DNA of 39,655 nucleotides from the NCBI GenBank assembly GCA_035763125.1, contig DASUBU010000208.1, positions 1 through 39,655 on the forward strand. Direction: 5' to 3'. Source of the DNA: SMAG-U1939 sp035763125. GTDB taxonomy: Bacteria > Chloroflexota > Ktedonobacteria > Ktedonobacterales > JADMIN01. The position numbers and the translations under genes are program-made. Positions within the stretch are counted from its first letter, which is position 1, and each line of letters starts with the position of its first letter. Below are positions 30,475 to 38,306 of this stretch, piece after piece. The notes under the pieces are model-generated. The model did not search any database. It saw only the letters and a list, made by a program, of their open reading frames with translations, and was not told the origin of the DNA.

Positions 30475-32046
30475 CTAGGCGCTGCGCTTGCGGCGGCTGT
30501 GGGCGCCCTCGGCGGAACCGGTTGGCTCCTCCCACAAGCGTGCTTGCGTGTGACCCTGTGCCACAACGTCCCGGGTACGCCGAGCACGCCCGACCGCGGC
30601 TGGCACGGTGGGGACAGCCGCCGCGGATGCCGAGCGTTTCGCGCTCCGGGCAGCGCGTGGAGTGGCGCGTGGCGAAGGCCGCGCGAGAACAGGTGGCTGC
30701 GGCTGGGGCGCTGCCTTGGCTAGCTTCCTCACACTCGGCGCGGCAGGTGGATTCGCTGGCCGAGCTACTACCTTCTCTTGTCGCTTCGTCGCCTTCACGG
30801 GCGTTGCAGGCGCGGGAGCCAAGGCGCCCGCGGCACGCGGCATATCTGGCGCTTGCGCGGCGGGAGCGGCGGTGCCCTTCGCGGCACGGCCGGTCTTCGA
30901 TTGAGTCGCCGGCTTCGCCTGCGCGGTAGGCTCATCCATCCTGGCGACCTTGCGCCGCGCGGAGGATGGCTTGATGGGTGCTGGCGTGGCTGCGGAGGCG
31001 GCGGTTGCCAACTTGGCAGCGCGGACTGCTCGCGCCTGGGCCTTGGGAGTATCCGTCACCGGCAACGTCTTGGCCCTGGCACGCGCGGCGTTGCTCCCCC
31101 TGGATGGCAGTGGCGGAGCCGATGAGGCGACGGGGGGCGCGCCTGCAAGCAGCGCGGGCCGAACCGCATGAGCGTGAGCTTTCGCCGCTGGCTTGGCGCT
31201 CGCTCGCCGCGTCGTCTTGGGCGTCGCGGCTGGCACTGGCACTGGCACTGGCACTGGCGCGGAGGAGGCTGGCGGTGCGCCACGCTTGCGCGTCTGTGGT
31301 GCGGGCTGTGCACCGCCCGCTGCCGGCGCACGCCCCGTCTTTCGCGCAGCGGGGCGGAGAGGCTCCGCGACGGGCTGGATCGCCGGCGAAGCCGCCTGCT
31401 CGAGCTTCGCCGGGCGCCGTGTGCGGCGCGCGCCTGTCGCGGCTGGCGACGGCACGGCGGCTTCTGGCTGCGGCACTCGCCGCGGCTTCGCCCGCTGCTG
31501 ATTAGCCCGAGCTGCGGCTATTGCACGCGTGGCACGCTCTGCCACCCGCTCCGCTATCGCTGGCGCGCCGGCCGTCTTCGCGCGGCTGCGGGCGCCTGGC
31601 TTGGTGGGCGGCGGCTCCAGCGCCGCCGCAGGCGCATCTGACGGCGAAGCGGCCTTGACCGGCGCGGCTTTCTTCGCGGCCGTCGCCTGCGCACGGCGTG
31701 GTGCGCGATGCGTCGGCAGACGCTCTGGCTCTGCGGCCAGCGCTGCCCAGCCGCGCACCGGCCGCGGCGACTCACCCTCGGCGACGCCGACCAGGAAGTA
31801 GTTCGGCTTGAGGTGATCGTTCGCCTCCAGGCGCAGCGTGATCACCGGAATCGCCAGCGTCTTGCGCGTCCGGCGAGCGGGCGGCGCCTTCGCGGCAGTG
31901 GCAAGCGCGGTTTGAGCGGGACTCAGCTCACAGGTAGTTGGCTCAAGGCCCACGCGCTCGCGGTAGCGCTCCGCGGCCTCGGCAATCTTGAGCGCGATCG
32001 GCCGCTGCGTGTCGTCGTCATACCAGAGCAAACCCGTCGAAATCAT
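30475..32046 (-). CDS. WYDDD-domain protein with long basic Ala/Pro/Lys/Arg tail
   Basis: The product is 523 residues. The first ~105 look like a folded domain starting MISTGLLWYDDDTQRPIALK with AERYRERVG and PNYFLVGV. I recall similar short proteins from Chloroflexota, with no known function. The remaining ~400 residues are low-complexity, made of Ala, Pro, Lys, Arg and Thr, with AKPA/KTxR-like motifs as in histone H1 C-terminal tails. This suggests DNA, RNA or polyanion binding. A hexanucleotide tandem lies inside (31230-31257) and encodes alternating Pro-Val. ATG 32046 has only a weak ribosome site. It is convergent with the DinB-like gene and 239 nt downstream of greA on the same strand. 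Confidence 0.6.
   Translation of the reverse strand: MISTGLLWYDDDTQRPIALKIAEAAERYRERVGLEPTTCELSPAQTALATAAKAPPARRTRKTLAIPVITLRLEANDHLKPNYFLVGVAEGESPRPVRGWAALAAEPERLPTHRAPRRAQATAAKKAAPVKAASPSDAPAAALEPPPTKPGARSRAKTAGAPAIAERVAERATRAIAAARANQQRAKPRRVPQPEAAVPSPAATGARRTRRPAKLEQAASPAIQPVAEPLRPAARKTGRAPAAGGAQPAPQTRKRGAPPASSAPVPVPVPVPAATPKTTRRASAKPAAKAHAHAVRPALLAGAPPVASSAPPLPSRGSNAARARAKTLPVTDTPKAQARAVRAAKLATAASAATPAPIKPSSARRKVARMDEPTAQAKPATQSKTGRAAKGTAAPAAQAPDMPRAAGALAPAPATPVKATKRQEKVVARPANPPAAPSVRKLAKAAPQPQPPVLARPSPRATPRAARSAKRSASAAAVPTVPAAVGRARRTRDVVAQGHTQARLWEEPTGSAEGAHSRRKRSA
31230..31257. repeat. Hexanucleotide tandem repeat in the tail
   Basis: Four perfect and one partial CTGGCA units. On the coding (minus) strand they give Pro-Val dipeptides inside the basic tail. 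The number of units may vary between strains by slippage, without breaking the frame. Confidence 0.7.
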
Positions 32047-32285
32047 GGTCGTCTATCCTATCGTCTCGCGCCTGGGGGCAGAGAGATGGCAGAAGGTGGG
32101 GGAGAGCAAGGCCAGTCGAATAGAACTTCTGTTCAATTCACTATAGACCGGAAATTGCCCGGCGTCAAGCGGATTGCAGGCGCGCGCGACGCGCACAATG
32201 TGGGCCGGCAGAGAAATCCTGCCGGCCGATGAGTCTCTGCGATGCGGCGCGTGAACCTCGTGAGGTGGGGGATCGCGCGCGTGCG

Positions 32286-32792
32286 CTAGCGAATCGAGCG
32301 GATGGTGTAGCTCTGGGCACCGCTGGGCGTCTCGATCTCGACCTTCTCGCCCTCGCTGCGGCCAATCAGTGCCTTGCCAACGGGAGACTGGTCAGAGACC
32401 TTGTTCGCCTGCGAATTGGCCTCGACGGTGCTGACCAGCGTGTAGGTGCGCGGGCCGCGTGGAGTCTCTACCTCAACCGTCGAGCCCAGACGCGCGATGC
32501 GCTTGCCGCTCGTCTGCACTGGAAGATCTTCGATGATGCTCGCATTGTCAATCACATGCTGCAGCTCTTGGATCTCGCCCTCGACCAGCGCCTGCAAGTT
32601 CTTGGCATCCTCATAGGCGCTGCTCTCGCTGATATCGCCAGCTTCCTTGGCCTCATGAATATAGTCCGCGACGTAGCGCCGGCGCTCGTTGACCAGGTAA
32701 TCCAGGCGAGCCTTCTTTTCCTCGAAGCCCTCGCGCGTCAGGTAGATCCTGTCCTTTTCGCCGCTGCGACCATTCCCATGATTGGTTGCCAT
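32286..32792 (-). CDS. greA: Transcription elongation factor GreA
   Basis: The product is 168 residues. The N-terminal coiled coil includes LTREGFEEKKARLDYLVNER and, at the tip, GDISESSAYEDAKNLQ, which keeps the Asp and Glu that fix Mg2+ in the RNA polymerase secondary channel. The C-terminal half (LGSTVEVETPRGPRTYTLVS ... SPVGKALIGRSEGEKVEI) is the GreA/GreB FKBP-like domain. It promotes cleavage of backtracked RNA so stalled polymerase can resume. ATG 32792 has AGGAGG 7 nt upstream. It has its own promoter and a hairpin with U-tract in its leader, and is divergent from the AraC-type regulator. A gene of unknown function follows 239 nt downstream on the same strand. Confidence 0.93.
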   Translation of the reverse strand: MATNHGNGRSGEKDRIYLTREGFEEKKARLDYLVNERRRYVADYIHEAKEAGDISESSAYEDAKNLQALVEGEIQELQHVIDNASIIEDLPVQTSGKRIARLGSTVEVETPRGPRTYTLVSTVEANSQANKVSDQSPVGKALIGRSEGEKVEIETPSGAQSYTIRSIR

Positions 32793-32827
32793 GAAGGAGC
32801 CTCCTCAACCAACGGCGCTGGAACAGT

Positions 32828-32861
32828 AAAGAAAACAGCGCGCCCATCGGGGGCTCGCTGT
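32828..32861 (-). terminator. Attenuator-like terminator in the greA leader
   Basis: On the minus strand ACAGCG pairs with CGCTGT, followed after a one-base mismatch by GCCC with GGGC (loop CCGAT), and the stem is followed by TTTTCTTT. It lies between the promoter and the start codon, so it could end transcription about 50 nt after the start and form a short RNA. Confidence 0.7.
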
Positions 32862-32887
32862 CAGCCTGCTACTCGGTTGGCCTCAAT

Positions 32888-32917
32888 ATTGTATGCTGCG
32901 TCCGCGCGCACTGTCAA
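32888..32917 (-). promoter_or_regulatory. greA promoter
   Basis: On the minus strand TTGACA (32912-32917) and TACAAT (32888-32893) are 18 bp apart, near consensus. Expected start is around 32881, giving a leader of about 90 nt. Confidence 0.75.
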
Positions 32918-32972
32918 GGTCGCGCTTTCCCCCATCAGTACCGATACGAAAGATGGTGACGGTCTACTGACG

Positions 32973-33821
32973 ATGAACTGGCAACCAGAGACGCAGGAAA
33001 CGCACGAATCGAAGGAGCAGGCCGTCTTCTGGCGTGACGGCGCACTCGGCGGCCTGGAGCTGCTGCGCGCGAGCTACGTGACGCATAGCTTCGCTCCGCA
33101 CGCGCACGAGGGCTTCGCCATTGGCGTCGTCGAGACGGGAGCGGATCGCTTCCTGTACCGGCATGGCGTCCACGTCGCGCCAGCCGGCGCGGTCGTGCTC
33201 ATCAATCCCGCGGAGCCGCACACCGGCGCCTCGGCATTGCCCGGCGGCTGGCGCTACCGAATGCTCTATCCAGAGGCGGAACTGCTCCAGCGCGCGGCAA
33301 GCGAGCTGGCGGGGCGGACACGAGCGATACCGTTCTTTCGCCATCCAGTGGTAGAGGACGTACCGCTGGCCGGCGCGCTGCTGGCGCTACACACAACGCT
33401 GGAGGCGCAGGCGGAGCCGCTGGAACGTGAGTCGCGGCTGCTTCGGGTGCTGGCGGCGCTGGTCGAGCGGCACGCCGACGCGCTGCACCTGCCGGCGCCG
33501 ATCGCCGACCAGCCGGGGATGGCGCGCCTCGTGCGCGACTATCTGCAAGCGCACGCCCACGAGCGTGTCGCCCTGGACGACCTGGCACGGCTGACCGGCG
33601 CCAGCGGCTACCAGGTGATGCGGCAGTTCCAGAAGGCCATGGGACTGCCGCCACACGCGTATCTCACGCAGATTCGTGTCGAGCGGGCCAAGCGACTGCT
33701 GGCGCAGCGCGTGCCGCCGGCGCAGGTGGCGGCGCAGGTGGGCTTCTATGACCAGAGCCACCTGACCCGCCACTTCAAGCGCATCGTCGGCATTCCGCCC
33801 GCGCAGTATATGCGGGGCTGA
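32973..33821 (+). CDS. AraC-family transcriptional regulator
   Basis: The product is 282 residues. The N-terminal ligand-binding cupin has HSFAPHAHEGFAIGVVETGADRF and LINPAEPHTG, typical of the AraC_binding domain. The C-terminal domain has two helix-turn-helices, with VALDDLARLTGASGYQVMRQFQKAMG and VAAQVGFYDQSHLTRHFKR followed by GIPPAQYMRG. It should bind DNA as an activator or repressor, with a small-molecule ligand. ATG 32973 lacks a strong ribosome site. It is divergent from greA and convergent with an oxidoreductase. AraC proteins of this type often lie near azlCD exporters, and azlC is 1.8 kb downstream here, so it may control that pair. Confidence 0.88.
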   Translation: MNWQPETQETHESKEQAVFWRDGALGGLELLRASYVTHSFAPHAHEGFAIGVVETGADRFLYRHGVHVAPAGAVVLINPAEPHTGASALPGGWRYRMLYPEAELLQRAASELAGRTRAIPFFRHPVVEDVPLAGALLALHTTLEAQAEPLERESRLLRVLAALVERHADALHLPAPIADQPGMARLVRDYLQAHAHERVALDDLARLTGASGYQVMRQFQKAMGLPPHAYLTQIRVERAKRLLAQRVPPAQVAAQVGFYDQSHLTRHFKRIVGIPPAQYMRG

Positions 33822-33828
33822 GCGCGAG

Positions 33829-33872
33829 ATCGAGCCAGCCGCGCGTTCCGCCTACCGCGCGGCTGGCTCGAT
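33829..33872. terminator. Bidirectional terminator-like inverted repeat, 17 bp
   Basis: A 17-bp arm (33829-33845, ATCGAGCCAGCCGCGCG) pairs perfectly with 33856-33872 around a 10-nt loop. It starts 8 nt after the AraC-gene stop and includes the last codons and stop of the convergent oxidoreductase. Neither side has a U-tract, so it is probably a blocking or protective hairpin for both mRNAs. Confidence 0.65.
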
Positions 33873-35273
33873 GTTGAGGTTGTGGCGGAAGAAGTTGGTC
33901 GGGTCGTACCGCCGCTTCACCTGGCGCAGCCGCTCCAGCGTCGCGGGCGGGTAGACCTCGTTGATGCGCTCTTGCCCATCACCCATCAAGAAGCCGACAT
34001 AAGCGCCCGTGCCAAAGGGACGCATGGCCTCGTAGAGGCGTTCCGTCCAGGCCACGTGGCGCTCAGTATCAGCCTCATCGTAGCCATAGACCACCGCCAG
34101 CACCATCGCCGCTTTGTCGCGCTGGGCGAAGGCGGCGCTCTCCGCGTCGCCGCGCTTCATTGCCCCGCCGAGCATGCGCAGCTGGAATAGCGCGCCGGGC
34201 GAGGGCACGTCAGCAGCGCCGCTGGATAGCACCGCGTTGATGAGCGCCTCATCTACGGTATCTACCATCACCGAGCGCGCGTACAGGCGCATATCGAGCG
34301 GCGACGCATCCTCCGTGAAGTGGAAGATCGCCGGATAGGGCATCGGCCCGACGATATCCACAATCGGCGTGCCCAGTTTGCGCAGCGGGTCCACCACGCG
34401 ATTGCCCTCGTCGAAATCGCCGCTATAGACCAGCGCGAGGCCCACCACCGGCTTGCCGTGCACGTCTGGTGGAATGAACGGCGCGGGCGGAGCGGCCAGC
34501 ACGAGCGCCATGGCCGTCAGCTCGTCGGGCGCGGAGGCGGCGTAGCGCGCGAAGGCCGGCAGCACGGTCGCCGCCTCGCTGGCGGGATAGAAGATCGCGC
34601 CGCCATAGACCATCCCCGCGGGATGCAGCTCGACCTCGAACGACGTCGCGATGCCGAAGTTGCCGCCGCCCCCGCGCATGGCCCAGAAGAGGTCGGGGTG
34701 CTCGCTCGCACTGGCTGTCACCACCTGGCCGCCGGCCGTGACCACCTCGATCGAGCGGATACGGTCAACCGTCAGGCCATACTTGCGCACGAACCAGCCA
34801 ATGCCGCCGCCGAGCGCCAGGCCGCCCACACCGACGGTCGCGTTATCGCCAGCGGAGAGTCCCAGGCCGTGTGGATTCAGTGTCTCCGCCACCTCGCCCC
34901 ACATGAGCCCGGCGCCTAGCTTCGCGATCCGCGTCTCGGTGTCGAACTCAAGGGTCTTCATCGGCGAGAGATCGAGCACGACGCCTCCCTCGATGATGCT
35001 GTAGCGCGAGAGGCTGTGGCCGCCGCTGCGCACCACCATGTCGAGGTGACGCTCACGAACAAACCGAACCGTAGCCGCCACGTCGGCGGTGGTGGCGGCA
35101 CGAACGATCATAGCTGGCATCGCATCGGAGACAAAGTGGACGAGCCGGGCCTCGGCGTAGTCAGCGTCATCGGGCAGCACCATCCGGCCCTGTAGCTGAC
35201 CTGCGAGCGCGGCAATATCGTTTCGTGTCAGGGTGCCTGCAGCCGATCCAGTGGGGGTGTCTTTGATCTGCAT
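33852..35273 (-). CDS. FAD-linked oxidoreductase, berberine-bridge type
   Basis: The product is 473 residues. It has an N-terminal FAD-binding domain of the PCMH type with MVVRSGGHSLSRYSIIEGGVVLDLS; the His in SGGHS is the usual covalent FAD attachment site. VGVGGLALGGGIGWFVRKYGLTVD and FWAMRGGGGNFGIATSFEVELHP are typical. The second covalent Cys of bicovalent members is absent (GDNATVGVGG), so only one link is expected. The C-terminal BBE segment is RRYDPTNFFRHNLNI. Such enzymes oxidise alcohols, sugars or secondary metabolites; the substrate is unknown. ATG 35273 has GGGAG 10 nt upstream. It is convergent with the AraC gene and divergent from azlC. Confidence 0.88.
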   Translation of the reverse strand: MQIKDTPTGSAAGTLTRNDIAALAGQLQGRMVLPDDADYAEARLVHFVSDAMPAMIVRAATTADVAATVRFVRERHLDMVVRSGGHSLSRYSIIEGGVVLDLSPMKTLEFDTETRIAKLGAGLMWGEVAETLNPHGLGLSAGDNATVGVGGLALGGGIGWFVRKYGLTVDRIRSIEVVTAGGQVVTASASEHPDLFWAMRGGGGNFGIATSFEVELHPAGMVYGGAIFYPASEAATVLPAFARYAASAPDELTAMALVLAAPPAPFIPPDVHGKPVVGLALVYSGDFDEGNRVVDPLRKLGTPIVDIVGPMPYPAIFHFTEDASPLDMRLYARSVMVDTVDEALINAVLSSGAADVPSPGALFQLRMLGGAMKRGDAESAAFAQRDKAAMVLAVVYGYDEADTERHVAWTERLYEAMRPFGTGAYVGFLMGDGQERINEVYPPATLERLRQVKRRYDPTNFFRHNLNIEPAAR

Positions 35274-35367
35274 ATGTGGCAATCTCCCGTAGGCAACTCG
35301 TCGGAAGGTTGGCATGGCTCAGCGTGCTCTGCCGGGCACACTATGTCATCCAGGAAGAAGCGCAGCC

Positions 35368-35385
35368 ATACCAGAAATTTGGTAT
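35368..35385. promoter_or_regulatory. Palindromic operator candidate
   Basis: ATACCA-GAAATT-TGGTAT is a perfect 6-bp inverted repeat around a 6-bp spacer in the gap between the oxidoreductase and azlC. The symmetry suits a dimeric regulator. No good promoter was fixed on either strand; CATAGT on the minus strand at about 35341 could be a -10 box of the oxidoreductase. Confidence 0.45.
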
Positions 35386-35572
35386 TTCGCGCTGCGCGTT
35401 ATTGCCGGACAACCAGGCAGGATACCGCTTCGGCGCGCATTGGGGCTCTCCCCCACAGCCAGTGCCCCCGCCGCCCACGTCAGACGCATCGCCGCCGGCA
35501 CCCCCGGCACATGCTGCGGTGGCTGCAAGATCGTACAAGACGCGCGATCGGTGGAGCTGATAGCATCGAGGC

Positions 35573-36364
35573 ATGGATACGCATCTGCATTCGCATGCTC
35601 GCTCCTCCGCGCTGCTCGATGGCGCGCGCGCGACCCTGCCGCTGCTAGGTGGGACGGTTCCGTTTGGGTTGATCTACGGAGTCGCCGCGCACGGTGCGCA
35701 CGTGCCCGCCTGGCTGGCCCAGGCCATGTCGGCGGTGATCTTCGCCGGCTCCGCCCAGTTCGCCGTGGTGCAACTCGTCGGGCTGGGGGCGCCGGCGGCG
35801 GCGCTGGTGCTGACGGGCACGATCCTCAATCTGCGCCACCTGCTCTACAGCGCGTCATTCGCGCCCATCATGCGTCGGCGCTCGGGCCGCTGGAAGGCGG
35901 CGTTGGCCTATCTGCTGACCGACGAGATGTTCGGCGTCGCGATTGCCCGACTGCGCGCCGGGCTGCCCGAGGAGCGGCAGCCCTGGTACGCGCTGGGATC
36001 GGGGACGACGCTGTGGGTGTGCTGGCAGGCGAGCACGCTGGCTGGCCTCGCGATCGGCGGGCAGATTCCGTCCGGCTGGTCGCTGGACTTCGCGGCGACA
36101 CTGACCTTCATCGCGCTGGTGGTGCCGATGGCACGGGACCGGGCGAGCGTGTGGAGCGCGCTGCTGGCGGGAGCGGTCGCCGTGGTAGCGCTCCACGCGC
36201 CGTTGCGGCTGGGGCTGGTAGCGGCGGCGCTGGTGGGCGTGCTGGCTGGCCTGGCAGCGGAGCGGCGGCCCAGGACAAGTCGCAAGCCGCCATCGGCGGC
36301 TGAGGCCACATCGAGTGCGACACTGGCGAAGGAGCGGCCCGCATCGCCCAAGCGCCTCCCGTAG
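35573..36364 (+). CDS. azlC: AzlC-family branched-chain amino acid exporter subunit
   Basis: The product is 263 residues with about six membrane helices. The family motifs are PFGLIYGVAAHGAHVPAWLAQ, SAVIFAGSAQFAVVQLV and LNLRHLLYSASFAP. The last of these, near residue 80, is the conserved NxRHxLYG segment. AYLLTDEMFGVA follows. With the small AzlD subunit it exports branched-chain amino acids and analogues (azaleucine in Bacillus). ATG 35573 has only a weak G-rich site. azlD lies 138 nt downstream with a repeat element in between, an unusual gap since the two often overlap. The C-terminal tail is polar (Arg/Ser/Ala). Confidence 0.88.
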   Translation: MDTHLHSHARSSALLDGARATLPLLGGTVPFGLIYGVAAHGAHVPAWLAQAMSAVIFAGSAQFAVVQLVGLGAPAAALVLTGTILNLRHLLYSASFAPIMRRRSGRWKAALAYLLTDEMFGVAIARLRAGLPEERQPWYALGSGTTLWVCWQASTLAGLAIGGQIPSGWSLDFAATLTFIALVVPMARDRASVWSALLAGAVAVVALHAPLRLGLVAAALVGVLAGLAAERRPRTSRKPPSAAEATSSATLAKERPASPKRLP

Positions 36365-36408
36365 CAAACGGTGAGCACTGGCGAACCTTCCAGGTATTCG
36401 CTGTAGCG

Positions 36409-36470
36409 GCGAGGCCTGCCTCGCCCCTTGGCACCGCGGTGCAGCAAAGTAGTAGCGAGGCCTGCCTCGC
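36409..36470. repeat. REP-like palindromic pair between azlC and azlD
   Basis: GCGAGGCCTGCCTCGC occurs twice in direct orientation, at 36409-36424 and 36455-36470. Between them lies a perfect 12-bp palindrome GCACCGCGGTGC (36431-36442). Each copy has 7-bp arms around CT. Two hairpins and a central palindrome within 62 bp, inside an operon, resemble a REP/BIME or a small MITE. Confidence 0.6.
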
Positions 36471-36502
36471 CCTTGGAGATTGACGACTGAGGAGCATTTC
36501 GC

Positions 36503-36829
36503 GTGGACCAGACTCTGGCGCTGGCGGTGAGCGTGCTGGCAATCGGCGGCGCAACCTTCCTGATGCGGCTCTCCTTCATCGGATTGGCCGGGCGCTTCAG
36601 TCTGCCGCCGTGGGGAGAACGGGCGCTACGCTACGTGCCGGTGGCCGTGCTGGCGGCGCTGGTGGCGCCCGATCTGCTGGCACACGCCGGCACACTCGAC
36701 GTGGGGCTGAGCAACGCGCGGCTGTGGGCGGGCGCGGCGGCGATTCTTGTCGCCTGGCGCACGCGCAATGTGGTGGCGACGGTGGCCGTCGGCATGGGCG
36801 TGCTGTGGCTGCTGACGGCGCTGATGTGA
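36503..36829 (+). CDS. azlD: AzlD-family branched-chain amino acid exporter subunit
   Basis: The product is 108 residues with four membrane helices. The conserved beginning is GGATFLMRLSFIGLAGR, then PPWGERALRYVPVAVLAALVAPDLL, close to the AzlD pattern TYxxRxxP...LRYVPxAVLxAL. The end is NARLWAGAAAILVAWRTRNVVATVAVGMGVLWLL. It works with AzlC in export. GTG 36503 has GAGGAG 8 nt upstream. It is the last gene of the pair; a hairpin at about 36836 follows. The next gene is convergent. Confidence 0.88.
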   Translation: MDQTLALAVSVLAIGGATFLMRLSFIGLAGRFSLPPWGERALRYVPVAVLAALVAPDLLAHAGTLDVGLSNARLWAGAAAILVAWRTRNVVATVAVGMGVLWLLTALM

Positions 36830-36835
36830 CCGTTG

Positions 36836-36853
36836 GCGCTGCGGGTCCAGCGC
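36836..36853 (+). terminator. Weak hairpin after azlD
   Basis: GCGCTG and CAGCGC form a 6-bp stem around CGGGTC, 7 nt after the azlD stop and between convergent genes. No U-tract is present. Confidence 0.35.
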
Positions 36854-36906
36854 AGGCATTGTGCTCACACATGGCATGCTGGCGGCGGAGCCGGCACTGG
36901 CGCCGC

Positions 36907-38217
36907 CTATGTGCCGGTCGCCGCCACCTCCGCCTCGCTGACGCCCTGCGCGCGGCCCAGCCGCTGGAAGGCGAGATCGAAGAACTTGCGCGCGCCCGAG
37001 CGCAACAGCCCCGGATTGCGCCGCAACACGCCCAGGAAGAGCCCGACGCTGTAATCGCCGCGCAGCAGCTCCGCGGCTTGCTGCGGGGTCAGCCGCTTGA
37101 GCAGCTCGACGCCCTCGTCCCATTTGGCGTCGCTCCAGGCGGCGATACGCTGGTTGACGATGTAGGAGATCTCCATCTCGCGCCCGAAGCGCGCGCGCCA
37201 TGCGCGCTCGTAGCGCGCGAGGAACTGCGCTGAGGCATCGCCAGAGTGCGTAGCCTCAGCGGCGACGGCGCCAGCCATCTGGCCGCTGTAGATCGCGAAG
37301 CGGATGCCCTCGCCAACCAGCGTAGAGCCATGCCCCGCCGCATCGCCGGTCGCCATCAGGCCATCGCCGACGAAGCGCGGGACGACCCCCTCCGACGGAA
37401 AGAGGCCGGTATGATACTCGATCGGGCTGGCGCCGGCAAAGGCCGGGGCGAGCGACGGCAGCCGCGCGGCGAAGGAGTCTAGATACTCCCGCGCATCTTC
37501 ATCCACGTCGGGCCGAATCACGCCGACGCCCAGCCGCACGCGCCCTTTGCCGCGTGGGAAGGCCCAGGCGTAGCCGGAAGGCGCGACCTGGCTGCCCATG
37601 ATGAGATACAGCTCGTCGGGGTCATAGTTGGGCGCGTAGAGATCATATTCGGCGCCGAAGCCATAGCGGCGATAGCCCTCGTGCAGCTTGGTGCGCGTAC
37701 TGAGCGTGCAAGAGAAACCGCTGGCGTCAATCACGACCGGCGCGCGCCATGCACACTGCCGATTCCGATGGTCTTTGGCGACGACTCCCACCACACGCCC
37801 ATCCTCGACAATCGGCTGCTCAACTGGCGAGTTAGGGTGCAGCTCGGCGCCCGCGGCGATGGCACGCCCCGCAAGGTGCTGATAAACCCCACGCACATCC
37901 AGCACGCAGCAGATCGGATCGGCGTACTCGAAGCGAGCGGAGCGATTCGGCGAGAGGAAGGTTACGGCGTGAATCGGGTGGAAGAGCTCGGCGGGGATGC
38001 CGAGCGCGCGCATATCCTGTATCCAACTGCCGCCGCTGGTATGGACTGGATAGCCAATCTCCTTCTGGCGCTCCAGCAGAGCCACGCGCGCGCCGCCCCG
38101 CGCCGCCGCCTCGGCCGCCGCCAGCCCAGCCGGCCCCCCGCCAACCACCAGCACATCGTAGGTCCGCGCCGCCGCGTGCGCTGCCTGTGCCGCCTGCCCG
38201 TCAGCCGCTGCCGTCAT
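36907..38217 (-). CDS. Geranylgeranyl-reductase-family flavoprotein
   Basis: The product is 436 residues. The N-terminal FAD motif is DVLVVGGGPAGLAAAEAAARGG, with ALLERQ for the ribose. GDAAGHGSTLVGEGIRFAIYSG (about 290) is the second FAD motif. PSGYAWAFPRGKGRVRLGVGV carries the PxxYxWxFP motif of geranylgeranyl reductases, which hydrogenate isoprenoid double bonds in archaeal lipids, menaquinone tails and chlorophyll side chains. Nearby isoprenoid genes are absent, so the target is unknown. ATG 38217 is preceded by GAGGCG. In frame, it could also start further upstream at a weaker site (38298). A promoter with an extended -10 lies upstream. It is divergent from nothing close and convergent with azlD. 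Confidence 0.85.
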   Translation of the reverse strand: MTAAADGQAAQAAHAAARTYDVLVVGGGPAGLAAAEAAARGGARVALLERQKEIGYPVHTSGGSWIQDMRALGIPAELFHPIHAVTFLSPNRSARFEYADPICCVLDVRGVYQHLAGRAIAAGAELHPNSPVEQPIVEDGRVVGVVAKDHRNRQCAWRAPVVIDASGFSCTLSTRTKLHEGYRRYGFGAEYDLYAPNYDPDELYLIMGSQVAPSGYAWAFPRGKGRVRLGVGVIRPDVDEDAREYLDSFAARLPSLAPAFAGASPIEYHTGLFPSEGVVPRFVGDGLMATGDAAGHGSTLVGEGIRFAIYSGQMAGAVAAEATHSGDASAQFLARYERAWRARFGREMEISYIVNQRIAAWSDAKWDEGVELLKRLTPQQAAELLRGDYSVGLFLGVLRRNPGLLRSGARKFFDLAFQRLGRAQGVSEAEVAATGT

Positions 38218-38306
38218 GCTCACGCCTCGCTCTGCCGTGGAACGCCCGTCACACGATTCGCCCACTTGCGCACAGGCACAACGCGCCTCGCCGCGCAATC
38301 GCGGGT

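Noticed and set aside
31166..31331. Repetitive DNA in the basic-tail gene as a possible CRISPR or minisatellite array
   Set aside because: The repeats are simple hexamers and Ala/Pro codon runs within one reading frame, with no repeat-spacer structure.
32229..32972. An N-terminal extension of the AraC-type frame through greA
   Set aside because: The frame is open upstream only because it is antisense to greA. The regulator's domain begins after ATG 32973 and the greA promoter lies in the extension.
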